Source: Nocardioides sp. PD653-B2
GTDB lineage: Bacteria; Actinomycetota; Actinomycetes; Propionibacteriales; Nocardioidaceae
Direction of reading: 5' to 3'
Length of the DNA: 49,763 nt
Assembly (NCBI RefSeq): GCF_002117935.1
Contig: NZ_BDJE01000074.1
Location: 1-49,763 of the forward strand
The notes below the pieces were generated by a model. The model was given only the letters and a program-made list of their open reading frames with translations, was not told the origin of the DNA and ran no database searches. Below, piece after piece: positions 40,192 through 49,443 of this stretch (the stretch's first letter is position 1; every line of letters begins with the position of its first letter). A program made the translations under genes and the position numbers.

Positions 40192-43100
40192 CAGACCGCC
40201 CAGTTCTTCTGGTCGAGGATGGTCTCGGTGCGCTCGGGCAAGTCCTCGTCGTAGCGGTCGACGACCTCCCGGCGCAGCCACTCATCGAGCGCTTCCTGGC
40301 CCTCTTCGGCCGCCTTGATGGGCGCTTCGTCGAGCCATGAGACGTCGGCGGCCGGGTTGGCCAGCCGCTCGATGGCGCACGCTGTGCGGACCACATCGCT
40401 GCGACCCATGGTCACGCCTCGGTTGGCCAGCGTGTGGGCGGCGTCGGTGATGGCGCCGCACAGGATCGCGTTCTGTGGCTGGGTGGAGAGCACCGTCAGC
40501 CACGGGAACCGCCTGTCGGTACCTCCCTCGAACGGCGTACCGGTGACCAGCGACATGGCGGTGAGCAGGTCCTGCTCGCAGCCACCGGCCTCGCCGCGAC
40601 GACCGGCCCGGTGCCGCAGCCGGATGAACAGGTCCGCCGAGGACAGCACGCCGCCCCGCTCCTGGTAGGGGAGCTTGTAGGTCGCGGTGCCACCCATGCG
40701 CGCGGTTTCGCTGTCGCCGGCCTCCGGGAGCCAGTGGCTGCCATCGGGCCGCTTCCCCAGCAGGGTCCGTGCGTTGACCACCCGGTTCTCGGCCGTCTTC
40801 TTGCTGGCCCACTTGAAGTCGGCGGCGATCCTCTCCGAGGTCACCCCCTTCTCGTGACAGGCCAGGTAGGCGATCAGTGACACCGTCATGTTCAGGTTCG
40901 GGATCGACGCCGGGTCCCCACCGTCGATCGCGCGGACCTCGACCGGGCCGAGCAGGTGCACCTTGGGACGCGTGCACGTCTCGTCGAACCAGTCCGCGAC
41001 ATCGGCGTCCAGCGTCGGATCCAGGTCAGCCATCTCGGTGCGGGTCGACTCGGGAACACTGGGTCCCAGCACAGCGAGATCGGCCGCGGTCGTGGCGCCG
41101 GCCTCGAGGTAAACCTTGTCGGCCTCGGGCAGCACCGAGGAGGTGTCCCCGCCCTCGGTGTGCCGCGGCTCGGTGTACTCATCTCGCAGCGACCCGTCGG
41201 CCTTGGCGTACTTGCCCAGCGGCCCGTCGTCGCTCGCGGTGTTGGGCATCGGGACGGGAACCCGGTTTCGGGTGGCCTCGTAGACCACCGAGACCCGGGC
41301 GGCCTGCTCGGCCGGCATTGTGAACGCCTGCAGGCTGATCCCCCACATCGGCAGATACGCGGTGCCGTCGCCGCGCAGCTCGACCGCCGGGGAGTCGTTG
41401 TCGGCGTGCAGCAGCACCACCCGCGAGCGGCGGCGCCCCGCGATGGCCGCCACCACATCGCCTTCGCCCGCGGCCTCGCCGGTGTTCTTGCTGCCCTCGC
41501 CCCTGTCCTGGTCGTCCTCGTCGACGTGGGTGTCGAGGACGACCACCACCGGGTTCGCGGAGTCGGTCACCAGGCTGTCGCGGCGGCGCGTCAGCACGTC
41601 GGCATCGAGGTTGCGCTCGACGAGGTCGAGCTCGCCGGCCACCGAGGCCGCCCGCGCCAACGCGTCGGCGCGCGGCACCTGCCGCACCCGGGCCGGGTTC
41701 AGTCCGACCATCTCGTCGCCGAAGGGCTCCGCCAACAGCACCTCGACACCCTCGGCCCACTGGTTCACGGCAAGCTCGCTGACAAAGAACCTGGTCAGGT
41801 CCTCCACCTGCTCGGCCTCACCGGCGATTCCGCACACGCCGAGGGTCTCCAGGTCGAGGTACCACGTGTGGCCGCTCTGGCTGAGACCGATCTCGACCAA
41901 CGCCGGGTACGGCGCGGGCTGCTGCATCAGGTCGTCGTCGAGGAATGTCTCGCGCGACAGCATCCACGCCCGGTCGTCCTCGGAGGCCTCCCAGCCCTCC
42001 GGTACCGCGGCAACCGCTGGTGCGGTGAACAGCAGCGTCAGGTCGTCCTCGCCGAGCACCGCAGCCCCCAGCTGCGGCAGCGGGCTGCGTGCGACCTTGC
42101 AGGATGCCGCCATGTGCCGCAGCGCCCGGTCGAGGAACACGATGTCCTTCTGTGCGGCGTCGGCGTTGTCGAGGATCGACCGCTCGACGTCGGCGTACTC
42201 CTCAGGCACCTGGGCGATCGTCATCCCGATCGGACGCTCTCTCATCTGCCGCCGCCGGTTGAACACATACAAGCCGGCGAGCCCGACCGCCAGAGCACCG
42301 GCGCTGGCCAGCAGCGCGTCCAGCGCCGAGATCCCGCCGCCCTCGTCTGCGTCCTCGGCCGAGGGAGAAGCCACGGCGGCGGGCTGCGGGTCCGGTGCGG
42401 TGGTGGCAGGCTGCGACGGCGCCGCCGGTCTCGCAGGAGTCGCCGGGGTCGCGGGAGCGGCCGGGGTTGCAGGCACGGCGGGCACGGCGGGGTCATCGGT
42501 GTGCCCCGTGCCCTGCCCGTGGTTGTCGTGACCGGTGTTGTGACCGGGGTTCGTCTCGTTGCCCGGCTGCGTGCCCGAGGGACTCCTCGGCTGCGTCGCC
42601 TTCCCCGTCGACGGGCCGGTGCTGTGCTGGGTCGGGTCGGTGGCGCCAGGGACCTGCAGCTTCCAGCCAGGCTGGATCAGGCTCGGGTTGGAACCGATGA
42701 CGGCGCGGTTGGCGTCGTACAGCGCTTCCCAGTTGCCCGGATCGCCAGTGGTCTCCTGGGCGATTTCGGTCAGGTTCTCCCCCGGCCGGACGGTGTGCGT
42801 GCTCGCCTTGTCGACGTGGGCGCCCGTCTGGCCGGTGGGCAGGTTCGTGGCGTCGTCGGGCAGCCAGAGCTGCCAGCCCGCCTCGAGGGTGCGGGGGTTG
42901 GTGAAGGTGCGCCCGTCGGGCATCTGTCGGCCGTGGTTGAGCTGGGCGATCTCCTGCCACCTGAATCCGTCGCCCAGGTGCCTGTCCGCGAGCCCCCACA
43001 GCGTGTCACCGCGCTCGGTGACGACGCTGAGATGCGTGCGCTGTTGGGCGTGGTTCACCGTCGCTTTCGACGCGCTCTGCGGTGCGGCAGTGGAGGACGT

Positions 43101-43514
43101 CTGGACTGCCACATGGCCCACGGGCGCCAGCGGCACTGCCGGTGCGGCATCGGCACGGCCAGCGTGAACGCTGAGCAGGGTCGAGGTCACCCCGACCGCC
43201 AAGATCGTGTGCACCAGGATCCGGATCAGCCGCTGCTGGCCATCCAACGCGATCGGCATCCGGGTCGCCCCTGCGGGCTCGTGACGCAGCGCGGGCGGAA
43301 TCTCCCACAGGGTGCACAGCAGGAACTGTGCCCACACCAGCCAGCCGAGCACGGAGACGAGCTTGAGCGTCGCGGAGTTGCTCATCATCGACAACTCGTT
43401 GAGCCCGCCGGCGGGCCAGGGGCTTCCCACAGCAGCGATCAGGAACAGCGGGAACCCGACGAGCAGGCCCAGCAGCAGCACGAGTGCCCCGAGCCGGGTG
43501 AGCAATCGGACCAT
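40191..43514 (-). CDS. Membrane LysM protein with C-terminal BTAD-like domain (1,107 aa)
   Basis: ATG 43514 is preferred; the open frame upstream overlaps pseudopilin genes. Three membrane segments (about 5-30, 50-70, 95-115) precede two LysM modules (TERGDTLWGLADRHLGDGF near 175; HTVRPGENLTEIAQETTGD near 240) that should bind peptidoglycan. A Pro/Ala/Thr linker leads to a fourth membrane helix (LLASAGALAVGLAGLYVF near 410). A long cytoplasmic part ends in a domain resembling bacterial transcriptional activators: VHLLGPVEVRAIDGG, then TVSLIAYLACHEKGVTSERI. Such LysM-BTAD proteins occur in actinobacterial tad loci. It could link the cell wall to pilus control; that is inference. Confidence 0.8.
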   Translation of the reverse strand: MVRLLTRLGALVLLLGLLVGFPLFLIAAVGSPWPAGGLNELSMMSNSATLKLVSVLGWLVWAQFLLCTLWEIPPALRHEPAGATRMPIALDGQQRLIRILVHTILAVGVTSTLLSVHAGRADAAPAVPLAPVGHVAVQTSSTAAPQSASKATVNHAQQRTHLSVVTERGDTLWGLADRHLGDGFRWQEIAQLNHGRQMPDGRTFTNPRTLEAGWQLWLPDDATNLPTGQTGAHVDKASTHTVRPGENLTEIAQETTGDPGNWEALYDANRAVIGSNPSLIQPGWKLQVPGATDPTQHSTGPSTGKATQPRSPSGTQPGNETNPGHNTGHDNHGQGTGHTDDPAVPAVPATPAAPATPATPARPAAPSQPATTAPDPQPAAVASPSAEDADEGGGISALDALLASAGALAVGLAGLYVFNRRRQMRERPIGMTIAQVPEEYADVERSILDNADAAQKDIVFLDRALRHMAASCKVARSPLPQLGAAVLGEDDLTLLFTAPAVAAVPEGWEASEDDRAWMLSRETFLDDDLMQQPAPYPALVEIGLSQSGHTWYLDLETLGVCGIAGEAEQVEDLTRFFVSELAVNQWAEGVEVLLAEPFGDEMVGLNPARVRQVPRADALARAASVAGELDLVERNLDADVLTRRRDSLVTDSANPVVVVLDTHVDEDDQDRGEGSKNTGEAAGEGDVVAAIAGRRRSRVVLLHADNDSPAVELRGDGTAYLPMWGISLQAFTMPAEQAARVSVVYEATRNRVPVPMPNTASDDGPLGKYAKADGSLRDEYTEPRHTEGGDTSSVLPEADKVYLEAGATTAADLAVLGPSVPESTRTEMADLDPTLDADVADWFDETCTRPKVHLLGPVEVRAIDGGDPASIPNLNMTVSLIAYLACHEKGVTSERIAADFKWASKKTAENRVVNARTLLGKRPDGSHWLPEAGDSETARMGGTATYKLPYQERGGVLSSADLFIRLRHRAGRRGEAGGCEQDLLTAMSLVTGTPFEGGTDRRFPWLTVLSTQPQNAILCGAITDAAHTLANRGVTMGRSDVVRTACAIERLANPAADVSWLDEAPIKAAEEGQEALDEWLRREVVDRYDEDLPERTETILDQKNWAV

Positions 43515-43552
43515 GATGACTTCTCTTTCTCCAGGACCCTTGTGTGGTTGGG

Positions 43553-44026
43553 CTACTTCGGGCCCGTGATGGATGTTGCGTGCCCGGTCTCGTCGATCGG
43601 GAAGCTGTTGAAGCCGATGACGCCGAGGAAGACGTTCTGGGACTTGCCGGTCACCCTCACTGTGACGTCTAGACCGTTGATAGTCACGGTGCCGTGCCAG
43701 CCGGCCTGGGCCAGGATCTGGTCGGCGCGGGTCACCGCGGTGGCCGGGTTGACGCTCTCGTCGCCATCTCGCAGGCCCCGCATCGTGTCGGCGGCCGCAC
43801 GTGCGGCCTGCTCGGCGCTGCGGTGTGCGCTGATGCGGTTGTTCATCGCGTTGCCGCCGTCGTACACCAGCCCGAGAAGGATCAAGAAGACCCCGGAGGC
43901 GACGGCGATCGTCCAGACCGAGATGATCGCGCCGACCTCGTCGCGACGGCCACGGACCCGGTCCACCAGGGCAGACAGGCTCCGACGCAGTCGCGTGGCG
44001 GGCGTTCTGGTGGTTTGAGTGCTCAT
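43553..44026 (-). CDS. TadG-like pseudopilin or pilus-assembly protein (157 aa)
   Basis: ATG 44026 overlaps the stop of the TadE-like gene. A basic N-terminus precedes a hydrophobic helix (AIISVWTIAVASGVFLILLG, about 34-55) as in TadG/TadE proteins, then YDGGNAMNNRISAHRSAEQAARAAADT, the typical post-helix pattern of this group. Such proteins sit in the membrane and are minor pilus or assembly components. Confidence 0.75.
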   Translation of the reverse strand: MSTQTTRTPATRLRRSLSALVDRVRGRRDEVGAIISVWTIAVASGVFLILLGLVYDGGNAMNNRISAHRSAEQAARAAADTMRGLRDGDESVNPATAVTRADQILAQAGWHGTVTINGLDVTVRVTGKSQNVFLGVIGFNSFPIDETGHATSITGPK

Positions 44027-44520
44027 GGGAGGTCCCGGTACTGCTCAATGGGCACCACAGCGGTGGAGGTGAACTCCTTGGAGCCGGGGAGCCCGAATCC
44101 GACGACGTCGCTCAGATCGGCGTGGCAGGTGATCTCGACCTTGACCTGTCCGCTGGTGGTGAAGTCGGTGCCGTCGAAGGCGACGGTCATCTGTGTGCAG
44201 GCCTTGCCGCGGTCGGCCAGCGACTCCTGAGCGGCGCGGCGGCCCGCGATCTGTGCGGCGTCGAAGTTCTGCTCCAGTGACGCGGCCCGCGCGGCGGCGT
44301 AGGCCGCGTCGTTGACCTGACTGTTCGCCTCGACCAGCCGTCCCGCGCCGACTACCAGGGTGATGAACGCGACCATCAGCACGGCCCAGGCCAGCAGCTC
44401 GGGTGCGCTGTAGCCGTACTCGTCGCGGGGACCGCGCAGCCGGCGCACCAGCGTCCGCGTGCCGCGGTCGTCGCGGAGCGGGCCGTGGGGCCGTGGGCGT
44501 CGCGGGCGTCGCGGGCTCAT
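44023..44520 (-). CDS. TadE/TadF-like pseudopilin (165 aa)
   Basis: ATG 44520 overlaps the upstream stop (ATGA). Arg-rich residues precede YGYSAPELLAWAVLMVAFITLVVGAGRLVEANSQVNDAAYAAARAASL without the first-residue glycine rule being certain; the SAPELLA stretch resembles a prepilin-type junction. The C-terminal domain has two Cys (KACTQMTVAF; VEITCHADLS) that may form a disulfide. Confidence 0.75.
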   Translation of the reverse strand: MSPRRPRRPRPHGPLRDDRGTRTLVRRLRGPRDEYGYSAPELLAWAVLMVAFITLVVGAGRLVEANSQVNDAAYAAARAASLEQNFDAAQIAGRRAAQESLADRGKACTQMTVAFDGTDFTTSGQVKVEITCHADLSDVVGFGLPGSKEFTSTAVVPIEQYRDLP

Positions 44521-44966
44521 TGCGCGAACTCTTCTCGGGGAACGGTCTCGGTGGCGCTCACGCGCTTCGACATGCCCGGCACGAGTGCCTGAACGTTTCC
44601 GGAGACGGTCACGGTCACCTGCGTGGCCTGCACGTTGACGGTGATGGTCGTGTCCGACAAGTCGTCGCCTGAGCTGGAGAGGTAGTCCTGGGCGGTTTGG
44701 CGGCCGATGGCCTCGGTGCCGTCCCAGGCCGCGGCTGCGACAGCGGACTCCCGGGCGGCGGCATGCACGATCCGGTCGTTGTAGAGCTGGACCGACCATT
44801 GGATGAGCGTGAACAAGATCAGTACGACGACCGCCATCACGAGGATGAACTCGGCGCCGCCGTAGCCCCGCTCGTCACGTCGGCGACCCATCAGCCCACG
44901 CACCCGTACACCCCGTCGTCCACACCGGCGCCCGTGTGGGGCGTGCGTGGGGGTGTCGGTGCTCAT
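44517..44966 (-). CDS. TadE-like pseudopilin (149 aa)
   Basis: RGYGGAEFILVMAVVVLILFTLIQW near residues 33-57 is the characteristic TadE segment: a glycine, Glu at the fifth position and a hydrophobic helix. IVHAAARESAVAAAAWDG follows as in the family. A start nearer the helix (MGRRRDERG, residue 26) is possible. It belongs to the pseudopilins that assist Flp pilus assembly. Confidence 0.8.
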   Translation of the reverse strand: MSTDTPTHAPHGRRCGRRGVRVRGLMGRRRDERGYGGAEFILVMAVVVLILFTLIQWSVQLYNDRIVHAAARESAVAAAAWDGTEAIGRQTAQDYLSSSGDDLSDTTITVNVQATQVTVTVSGNVQALVPGMSKRVSATETVPREEFAQ

Positions 44967-45021
44967 CGCCGGTCCGCTCTGTGTGGCTATGGGTCAGGGT
45001 GCTGGAGTCAGGACGCTGGGG

Positions 45022-45231
45022 TCAGCAGTTGTTGCCGCCGCCGTTGAGACAGTCGCCCTTGTTGGTGACGAACGTCTTGACCGCGGCGATCGCCAGTCCG
45101 GCGATCAGCAGGACGCCGAGCAGGAGCACCAGGTACTCCGGCGCACCGGCGCCGCGCTCGTCGGCGCGGGCGAGCTCGAATCGTGCGCGCCAGTAGGCGA
45201 TCGCCATCTGCAGGTGGGTGAACTCGTTCAT
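45022..45231 (-). CDS. Small Flp-like pilin (69 aa)
   Basis: ATG 45231 follows AGAGG. After about 28 residues, ERGAGAPEYLVLLLGVLLIAGLAIAAV is the prepilin-type motif: glycine at the cleavage site, Glu-Tyr at positions +3/+4 of the mature chain as in Flp pilins, and a hydrophobic helix. The tail FVTNKGDCLNGGGNNC carries two Cys. It is the best candidate for the major pilus subunit and has its own 55- to 66-base spacers on both sides, unlike the tightly overlapped neighbours. Confidence 0.8.
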   Translation of the reverse strand: MNEFTHLQMAIAYWRARFELARADERGAGAPEYLVLLLGVLLIAGLAIAAVKTFVTNKGDCLNGGGNNC

Positions 45232-45297
45232 GACGGTGGGCCTCTTTCTGTTGACCACAGGATTGGTTGAGAACGTGTCGACGGGTTGGGCGGTGGA

Positions 45298-46200
45298 TCA
45301 GGCGGTGAACAGGAACAAGATGCGGGCGAGGATCACGTACGCGGCACCGACCAGCGCCATGACCATCAAGGTGTTGCGCATGGCGTCGGTGGACTTGGAC
45401 GCGCGCTCTTCTGCTTCGTGGAGGCGGCTCTGGCGCATCGACTTCGCACGCTCGATGAGGGTGTCGTGGATGCTGGTGCCGTCCTCACGGGCGAGGTTGA
45501 GTGCGGCCCGCAGGTCGATCAGCTCGACCACGCCGTAGGCCTCGCCCACCTCGCCGAGAGCCTGCCAAGGCGTCATGGAGTTGGCCCGGGCGTTATCGAT
45601 CGTGTCGTGGAGCGTGTGGAAGGCCCACCCGGTGCCCTTGCCGGCCACGGCCGGGAGCGCGTCGGCGTGGTCGCTGCCGCCCTCCATCGACATGACGACC
45701 AGGTCCATGAAGTCGGCCAACGCATCACGGAGCTCTTCGCGCTTCGCCGCGGCGTCCGTCTTCAGTTCCCGGGCTTCGGCAACGACCGCCACGACGCCGA
45801 ACACCAGGCCGAGGACGGGTCCGGCGATCATCGGGATCGACACGCCGACGGCGTTGAACACCGCTACGGCCGCGGCGGGTGCAAGCAGACCGATCAGGAA
45901 CCACACCAGCAGGTGCGCCAGCCACTCCTCCATCGACTGGCCAGTCACCGCCAGATCCCGCTCGTAGGTGCGCAGGTCATCGGGCCGCCTGTTGCGCAGC
46001 TGCTCGGCGATCCACTCCGCGACGGTCTTCGACCAGGACCGCTCATCATCGGCAGTCTCGGCACGTCGACCGGCACGGGCACGTTCCCTCTCCCACCGCG
46101 CAGCCTGCTCGACCAACGGTGGAGCGGCAGGGAACGCCAGGCGGCGCAGGTGCAGTAGCCCGAGCGCGATGATGGCCGAGACGATCATGATCGCGGTCAC
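45298..46200 (-). CDS. tadC: TadC-like inner-membrane pilus assembly protein (300 aa)
   Basis: GTG 46200 overlaps the tadB stop (GTGA). One membrane helix at the N-terminus (IMIVSAIIALGLLHL), two near residues 95-145 (LLVWFLIGLLAPAAAVAV; IAGPVLGLVFGVVAVV) and one at the C-terminus (LMVMALVGAAYVILARILFLF) surround a type II secretion F-like domain (RDALADFMDLVVMSMEGGSD; SIHDTLIERAKSMRQSRLHEAEERA). It pairs with TadB as the platform for the TadA motor. Confidence 0.88.
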   Translation of the reverse strand: MTAIMIVSAIIALGLLHLRRLAFPAAPPLVEQAARWERERARAGRRAETADDERSWSKTVAEWIAEQLRNRRPDDLRTYERDLAVTGQSMEEWLAHLLVWFLIGLLAPAAAVAVFNAVGVSIPMIAGPVLGLVFGVVAVVAEARELKTDAAAKREELRDALADFMDLVVMSMEGGSDHADALPAVAGKGTGWAFHTLHDTIDNARANSMTPWQALGEVGEAYGVVELIDLRAALNLAREDGTSIHDTLIERAKSMRQSRLHEAEERASKSTDAMRNTLMVMALVGAAYVILARILFLFTA

Positions 46201-47072
46201 GACGACGTCCTCTCGGTGGTGGTCTCCATGAGGGCCTCCACTCCGGCAAGGAACCGTGGCTGCGGCTCGGGGGCGGCGAGCTGCTGGAGCCTCCACAACA
46301 GGCCGAGGAACGCGATCGCGATCAGCGCCAACACACCCTGGCCGGCCACCGTGCTGTACGGCGAGACCCAGCTGCGCAGGAACACCGCCTGAACCAGCGC
46401 CAGGCCGAGGATCGCGAGCACGACCTGGTTCGACTGGCGACGTACCCCGTTGCGCTCACTGAGTACCTTGCGGCGCAGCTCGAGCTCGGCGCGGGTGTCG
46501 AGCGCCAACGTGGTCAAGACCCGCTTCAAGCTGCCGGACTGCTGCTCGAAGGTCTGTACCAGGGCGATCACGACCTTGTCGGCTGCGCGGTGGTTGATCT
46601 CGGCGGCGAAGTCAGCCAACGCGACCGGCATCGGGGTGCGCAACTCGATCGCGTTGACCAGGTTCCGCAGCGGGCGGCGCAGTAGCATCGGCGCACCATC
46701 CACCGTTGCTGGCAGCGCCTGCGCCAGGCCGGACTCTGCGGCCGCGGCGTCACGCAGCGACTCGGTCCAATTCGCGAGCGCCTCCAACCAGGCGACCGAG
46801 GTCTTCTCGATCGCGCCGGAGCGAGCGATCTTGGGCCACAGCGCCACCACTGCGACCGCCATCGCGGCCGCGACGGGCCACCGGGTCAGCACTCCGACCA
46901 CCACACCGGCGGCCAGCGCGATCGTCACCGACTTGGCGAGCTGCTGATGGTCGACGACTTTGCGGCGCGAGGTCACCACCCGTGCCGGCAGTGGCGGCTT
47001 GCCCTGCCAGGTGCGGATGAAGCCGATCACGCCCAGGCACAGCGCCAGCACACACCCGAGAAAGGCGCCCAT
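46197..47072 (-). CDS. tadB: TadB-like inner-membrane pilus assembly protein (291 aa)
   Basis: ATG 47072 overlaps the tadA stop (TGATG). Membrane segments near the N-terminus (FLGCVLALCLGVIGFI), around 50-80 and in the C-terminal third (VVLAILGLALVQAVFL; GVLALIAIAFLGLLW) flank a type II secretion F-like domain (LRRPLRNLVNAIELRTPMPVAL; FEQQSGSLKRVLTTLALDTRAELELR). It recruits and anchors the TadA motor. Confidence 0.88.
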   Translation of the reverse strand: MGAFLGCVLALCLGVIGFIRTWQGKPPLPARVVTSRRKVVDHQQLAKSVTIALAAGVVVGVLTRWPVAAAMAVAVVALWPKIARSGAIEKTSVAWLEALANWTESLRDAAAAESGLAQALPATVDGAPMLLRRPLRNLVNAIELRTPMPVALADFAAEINHRAADKVVIALVQTFEQQSGSLKRVLTTLALDTRAELELRRKVLSERNGVRRQSNQVVLAILGLALVQAVFLRSWVSPYSTVAGQGVLALIAIAFLGLLWRLQQLAAPEPQPRFLAGVEALMETTTERTSS

Positions 47073-48643
47073 CAGATCCACGCCTCGCCCTCAGCGCCCG
47101 TGGCTTCTGTTGCGTGGGGGCGGGTGTAATCGGCGTTGGGGTCCCAGCCTGCCTCGAGGAGGGCTTCCTCGCGTTTGATCGCCTTGCCGGTGAACTCGGT
47201 ACGTTCGGTGGCCTTGTTGTACGTCCACAGCTCGGTGGTCTTCACGACGCCGTCGGCGTGGCCGGTGATCTCGCGGATCGACTCGATGACGCGCCGCTGG
47301 GTGCCGTCGGCGAGGCGGATGCGTCGCATGAAGACGACGAAGTGCAGCGAGGTGGCGATCAGTCCGTTGGTGGCCTCGAACGGCAGCCGCTCCTCGGCCT
47401 GCAGGGCGTAGGTCCTGATCTTGTCGATCACGTCGCGTGAGGAGTTCGAGTGGATGGTGGACATGGAGCCGTCGTTGCCTTGGGCCATGGCGTTGAGCAT
47501 CGTGATGACCTCATCGCCCAGCACCTCGCCGACGATCACTCGGCTGGGGTTCATGCGCAGTGAGTTGCGCACCAGGTCTGCCATGCCGACCGCGCCCTTG
47601 CCCTCGACGTTGGCCAGGCGCTCTTCGAGCGGCACGACGTCGGGGTGGCGCGCTTGGTCCTCGTGCAGGCCGAGCTCGATGGACCGTTCGACGGTCACCA
47701 GCCGCTCGACCGGGTCGATCTCGGAGGCCAGGGCTCGCAACAACGTGGTCTTCCCGGCGCTCGTCGCGCCGGCGATCATCAGGTTCTGACGCGACTTCAC
47801 AAGTGCCGAGAGGAACGCCGCAAGCGCATAGTCCACGGTCCCCTCGCTGAACAGGTCCTTGGTGCGCTGCGAGAGCGGTACACCGTCCTCCAGCTCCTGC
47901 GCCGCCAGACCGGGTACAGGGAGGAGCGTCGCGCGCTTGTGCCGGTGCTTGCGGATCGAGATCGATACGAAGGGCACGACGCCCTGCACCGCGTGGAGAC
48001 GCGAACCGTCGGGCAGCCGAAGCGTGATGCTGTAGTTGATCGTGTCGAAGGGCCGCGTCGAGAGCCCGTCGTGGGACGAGATCGTCTTCACGATCTCCTC
48101 GAGCTCCTTGTCCGAGGAGGCGATCGGCGGCACCTGCTCCTTCGTGCCATCGGCGTAGGTGACCTGCACGTTGGCCCACCCGTTGATCGCGATGTCCTCA
48201 ACATCGGGATCATCCAAGAGCTGCTCGAGGTTGCCAGCGCCGAACAGCTGCGCCTTCAACGCGGCCTCAAGCCGATCCCACTCATCACTCTCAAGTGGGG
48301 ACCCGCCGCCCTCGACCAGTTCCTGCTCGTGGTCCCGCAGCACCGAGGTCAAGATGTCCTCGGTGTGCTGACGCGCGTCCTCACCCTTCGGAATCGCCTT
48401 GCCCTGGGCGCGGAACTCCGCCAACGCCTTGCCTCGGCGAACCCCTACACGCTTGTGCAGCCGCTGCACCAAGACCTGGTCGACAGGCACTATCCGCCGG
48501 AGCACACTGCCGGACTGGCTACCAGCGAGTGGGCCAACCTCGTGCGCGCCGGCGTCGCGCGGCTCATCGGTGTACAGCCACTCAGGGTGGACGCCGTTGC
48601 TGTGCGTCCCGTTGCGCGGCGCTTCTCCGGTGCGGTCCATCAC
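47072..48643 (-). CDS. tadA: TadA/CpaF-type pilus assembly ATPase (523 aa)
   Basis: ATG 48643 overlaps the stop of the upstream ATPase gene. The GspE/VirB11 family order is clear: an N-terminal helical domain, LLDDPDVEDIAINGW, the strand SITLRLPDGSRLHAV, Walker A LMIAGATSAGKTTLLRAL near residue 280, the Asp box RLVTVERSIELG, Walker B SRVIVGEVLGDEVITML and the His box MSTIHSNSSRDVI. It should hydrolyse ATP as a hexamer at the membrane to extrude and perhaps retract Flp pili. Confidence 0.93.
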   Translation of the reverse strand: MMDRTGEAPRNGTHSNGVHPEWLYTDEPRDAGAHEVGPLAGSQSGSVLRRIVPVDQVLVQRLHKRVGVRRGKALAEFRAQGKAIPKGEDARQHTEDILTSVLRDHEQELVEGGGSPLESDEWDRLEAALKAQLFGAGNLEQLLDDPDVEDIAINGWANVQVTYADGTKEQVPPIASSDKELEEIVKTISSHDGLSTRPFDTINYSITLRLPDGSRLHAVQGVVPFVSISIRKHRHKRATLLPVPGLAAQELEDGVPLSQRTKDLFSEGTVDYALAAFLSALVKSRQNLMIAGATSAGKTTLLRALASEIDPVERLVTVERSIELGLHEDQARHPDVVPLEERLANVEGKGAVGMADLVRNSLRMNPSRVIVGEVLGDEVITMLNAMAQGNDGSMSTIHSNSSRDVIDKIRTYALQAEERLPFEATNGLIATSLHFVVFMRRIRLADGTQRRVIESIREITGHADGVVKTTELWTYNKATERTEFTGKAIKREEALLEAGWDPNADYTRPHATEATGAEGEAWI

Positions 48644-49443
48644 GCGATCTCCCCCTCGTCCTCGGGCTCCGCATACGACCGCACGCCGGAGACCCCGTCG
48701 AGCTGGTCGTTGAGTACGGCGGCAGAGCGCAGCAGCGGCGTGCGCGCGTCCTTCCCGCCGACCTTGCCGGCGTACATCAACTCGTAGCCGTCGGGATCGA
48801 TCGCGACCCAGCCGATGCCCTTGATCACGCCCGCGGCGTTGCTCGGCGCCAGCAGTTGCCCCACCTGGTCGACCACGCCTCCTGCGATCCGCTTGGGCGT
48901 CACCACCACCGGCACGATCATCGGCGGGGCGTTGCGGATCTTCGCCACCACCGGCGCCAGCCGCTCGAGACGATCCTTCAAATGCAGCACCGCGCCCACC
49001 TCGGGCCGGGTCACCATCACGATCACATCGGCCGCAGCCGCAACCGGAACCGTCGGGGAACTGGAGTGGATACGACCCAGATCGGCCACCACCCGAGAAC
49101 CAGACATCCGCAGCGCCGCCGCGAGCGGCTTCCAGTCGTTGATCCCGCCCGCGAGCTCGGCCGAGTAGTGACCCGGCAGCACACGGGTCGAGGCCGTGAA
49201 CTCATGCGCCATGCTCGCGACGAGGCTCGCGTCGAGAATCTTGCGGGCCTCGCTGGCCAGCGTCAGGACCGTCGGCGTGGGCGGGAACGACCCGCCGCCC
49301 GGGGCGATACACCGCTGCGCCAAGTCGTCACCGTAGGGGTCCACGCCCACCACAACCGTCGGCTCGGGGGTCGAGACCCCGAGCGCCAGCGCGGTCGTCG
49401 TCGACCCCGGCGCGCCTCGGTCACAGCACACGGCGATGAACAT
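48640..49443 (-). CDS. TadZ/CpaE-like ATPase (267 aa)
   Basis: The first residues MFIAVCCDRGAPGSTTTALALG are a relaxed ParA-type P-loop without the usual Lys pair, as in CpaE/TadZ proteins. GSRVVADLGRIHSSSPTVPVA occupies the Walker B position, and VIVMVTRPEVGAVLHLKDRL follows as in MinD-like proteins. TadZ localises the pilus apparatus to a pole or site. ATG 49443 overlaps the CpaB stop, and its own stop overlaps the tadA start. Confidence 0.82.
   Translation of the reverse strand: MFIAVCCDRGAPGSTTTALALGVSTPEPTVVVGVDPYGDDLAQRCIAPGGGSFPPTPTVLTLASEARKILDASLVASMAHEFTASTRVLPGHYSAELAGGINDWKPLAAALRMSGSRVVADLGRIHSSSPTVPVAAAADVIVMVTRPEVGAVLHLKDRLERLAPVVAKIRNAPPMIVPVVVTPKRIAGGVVDQVGQLLAPSNAAGVIKGIGWVAIDPDGYELMYAGKVGGKDARTPLLRSAAVLNDQLDGVSGVRSYAEPEDEGEIA

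Noticed and set aside
43515..44048. N-terminal extension of the LysM/BTAD protein
   Set aside because: It overlaps the TadG-like pseudopilin in another frame; ATG 43514 begins with a proper membrane segment.
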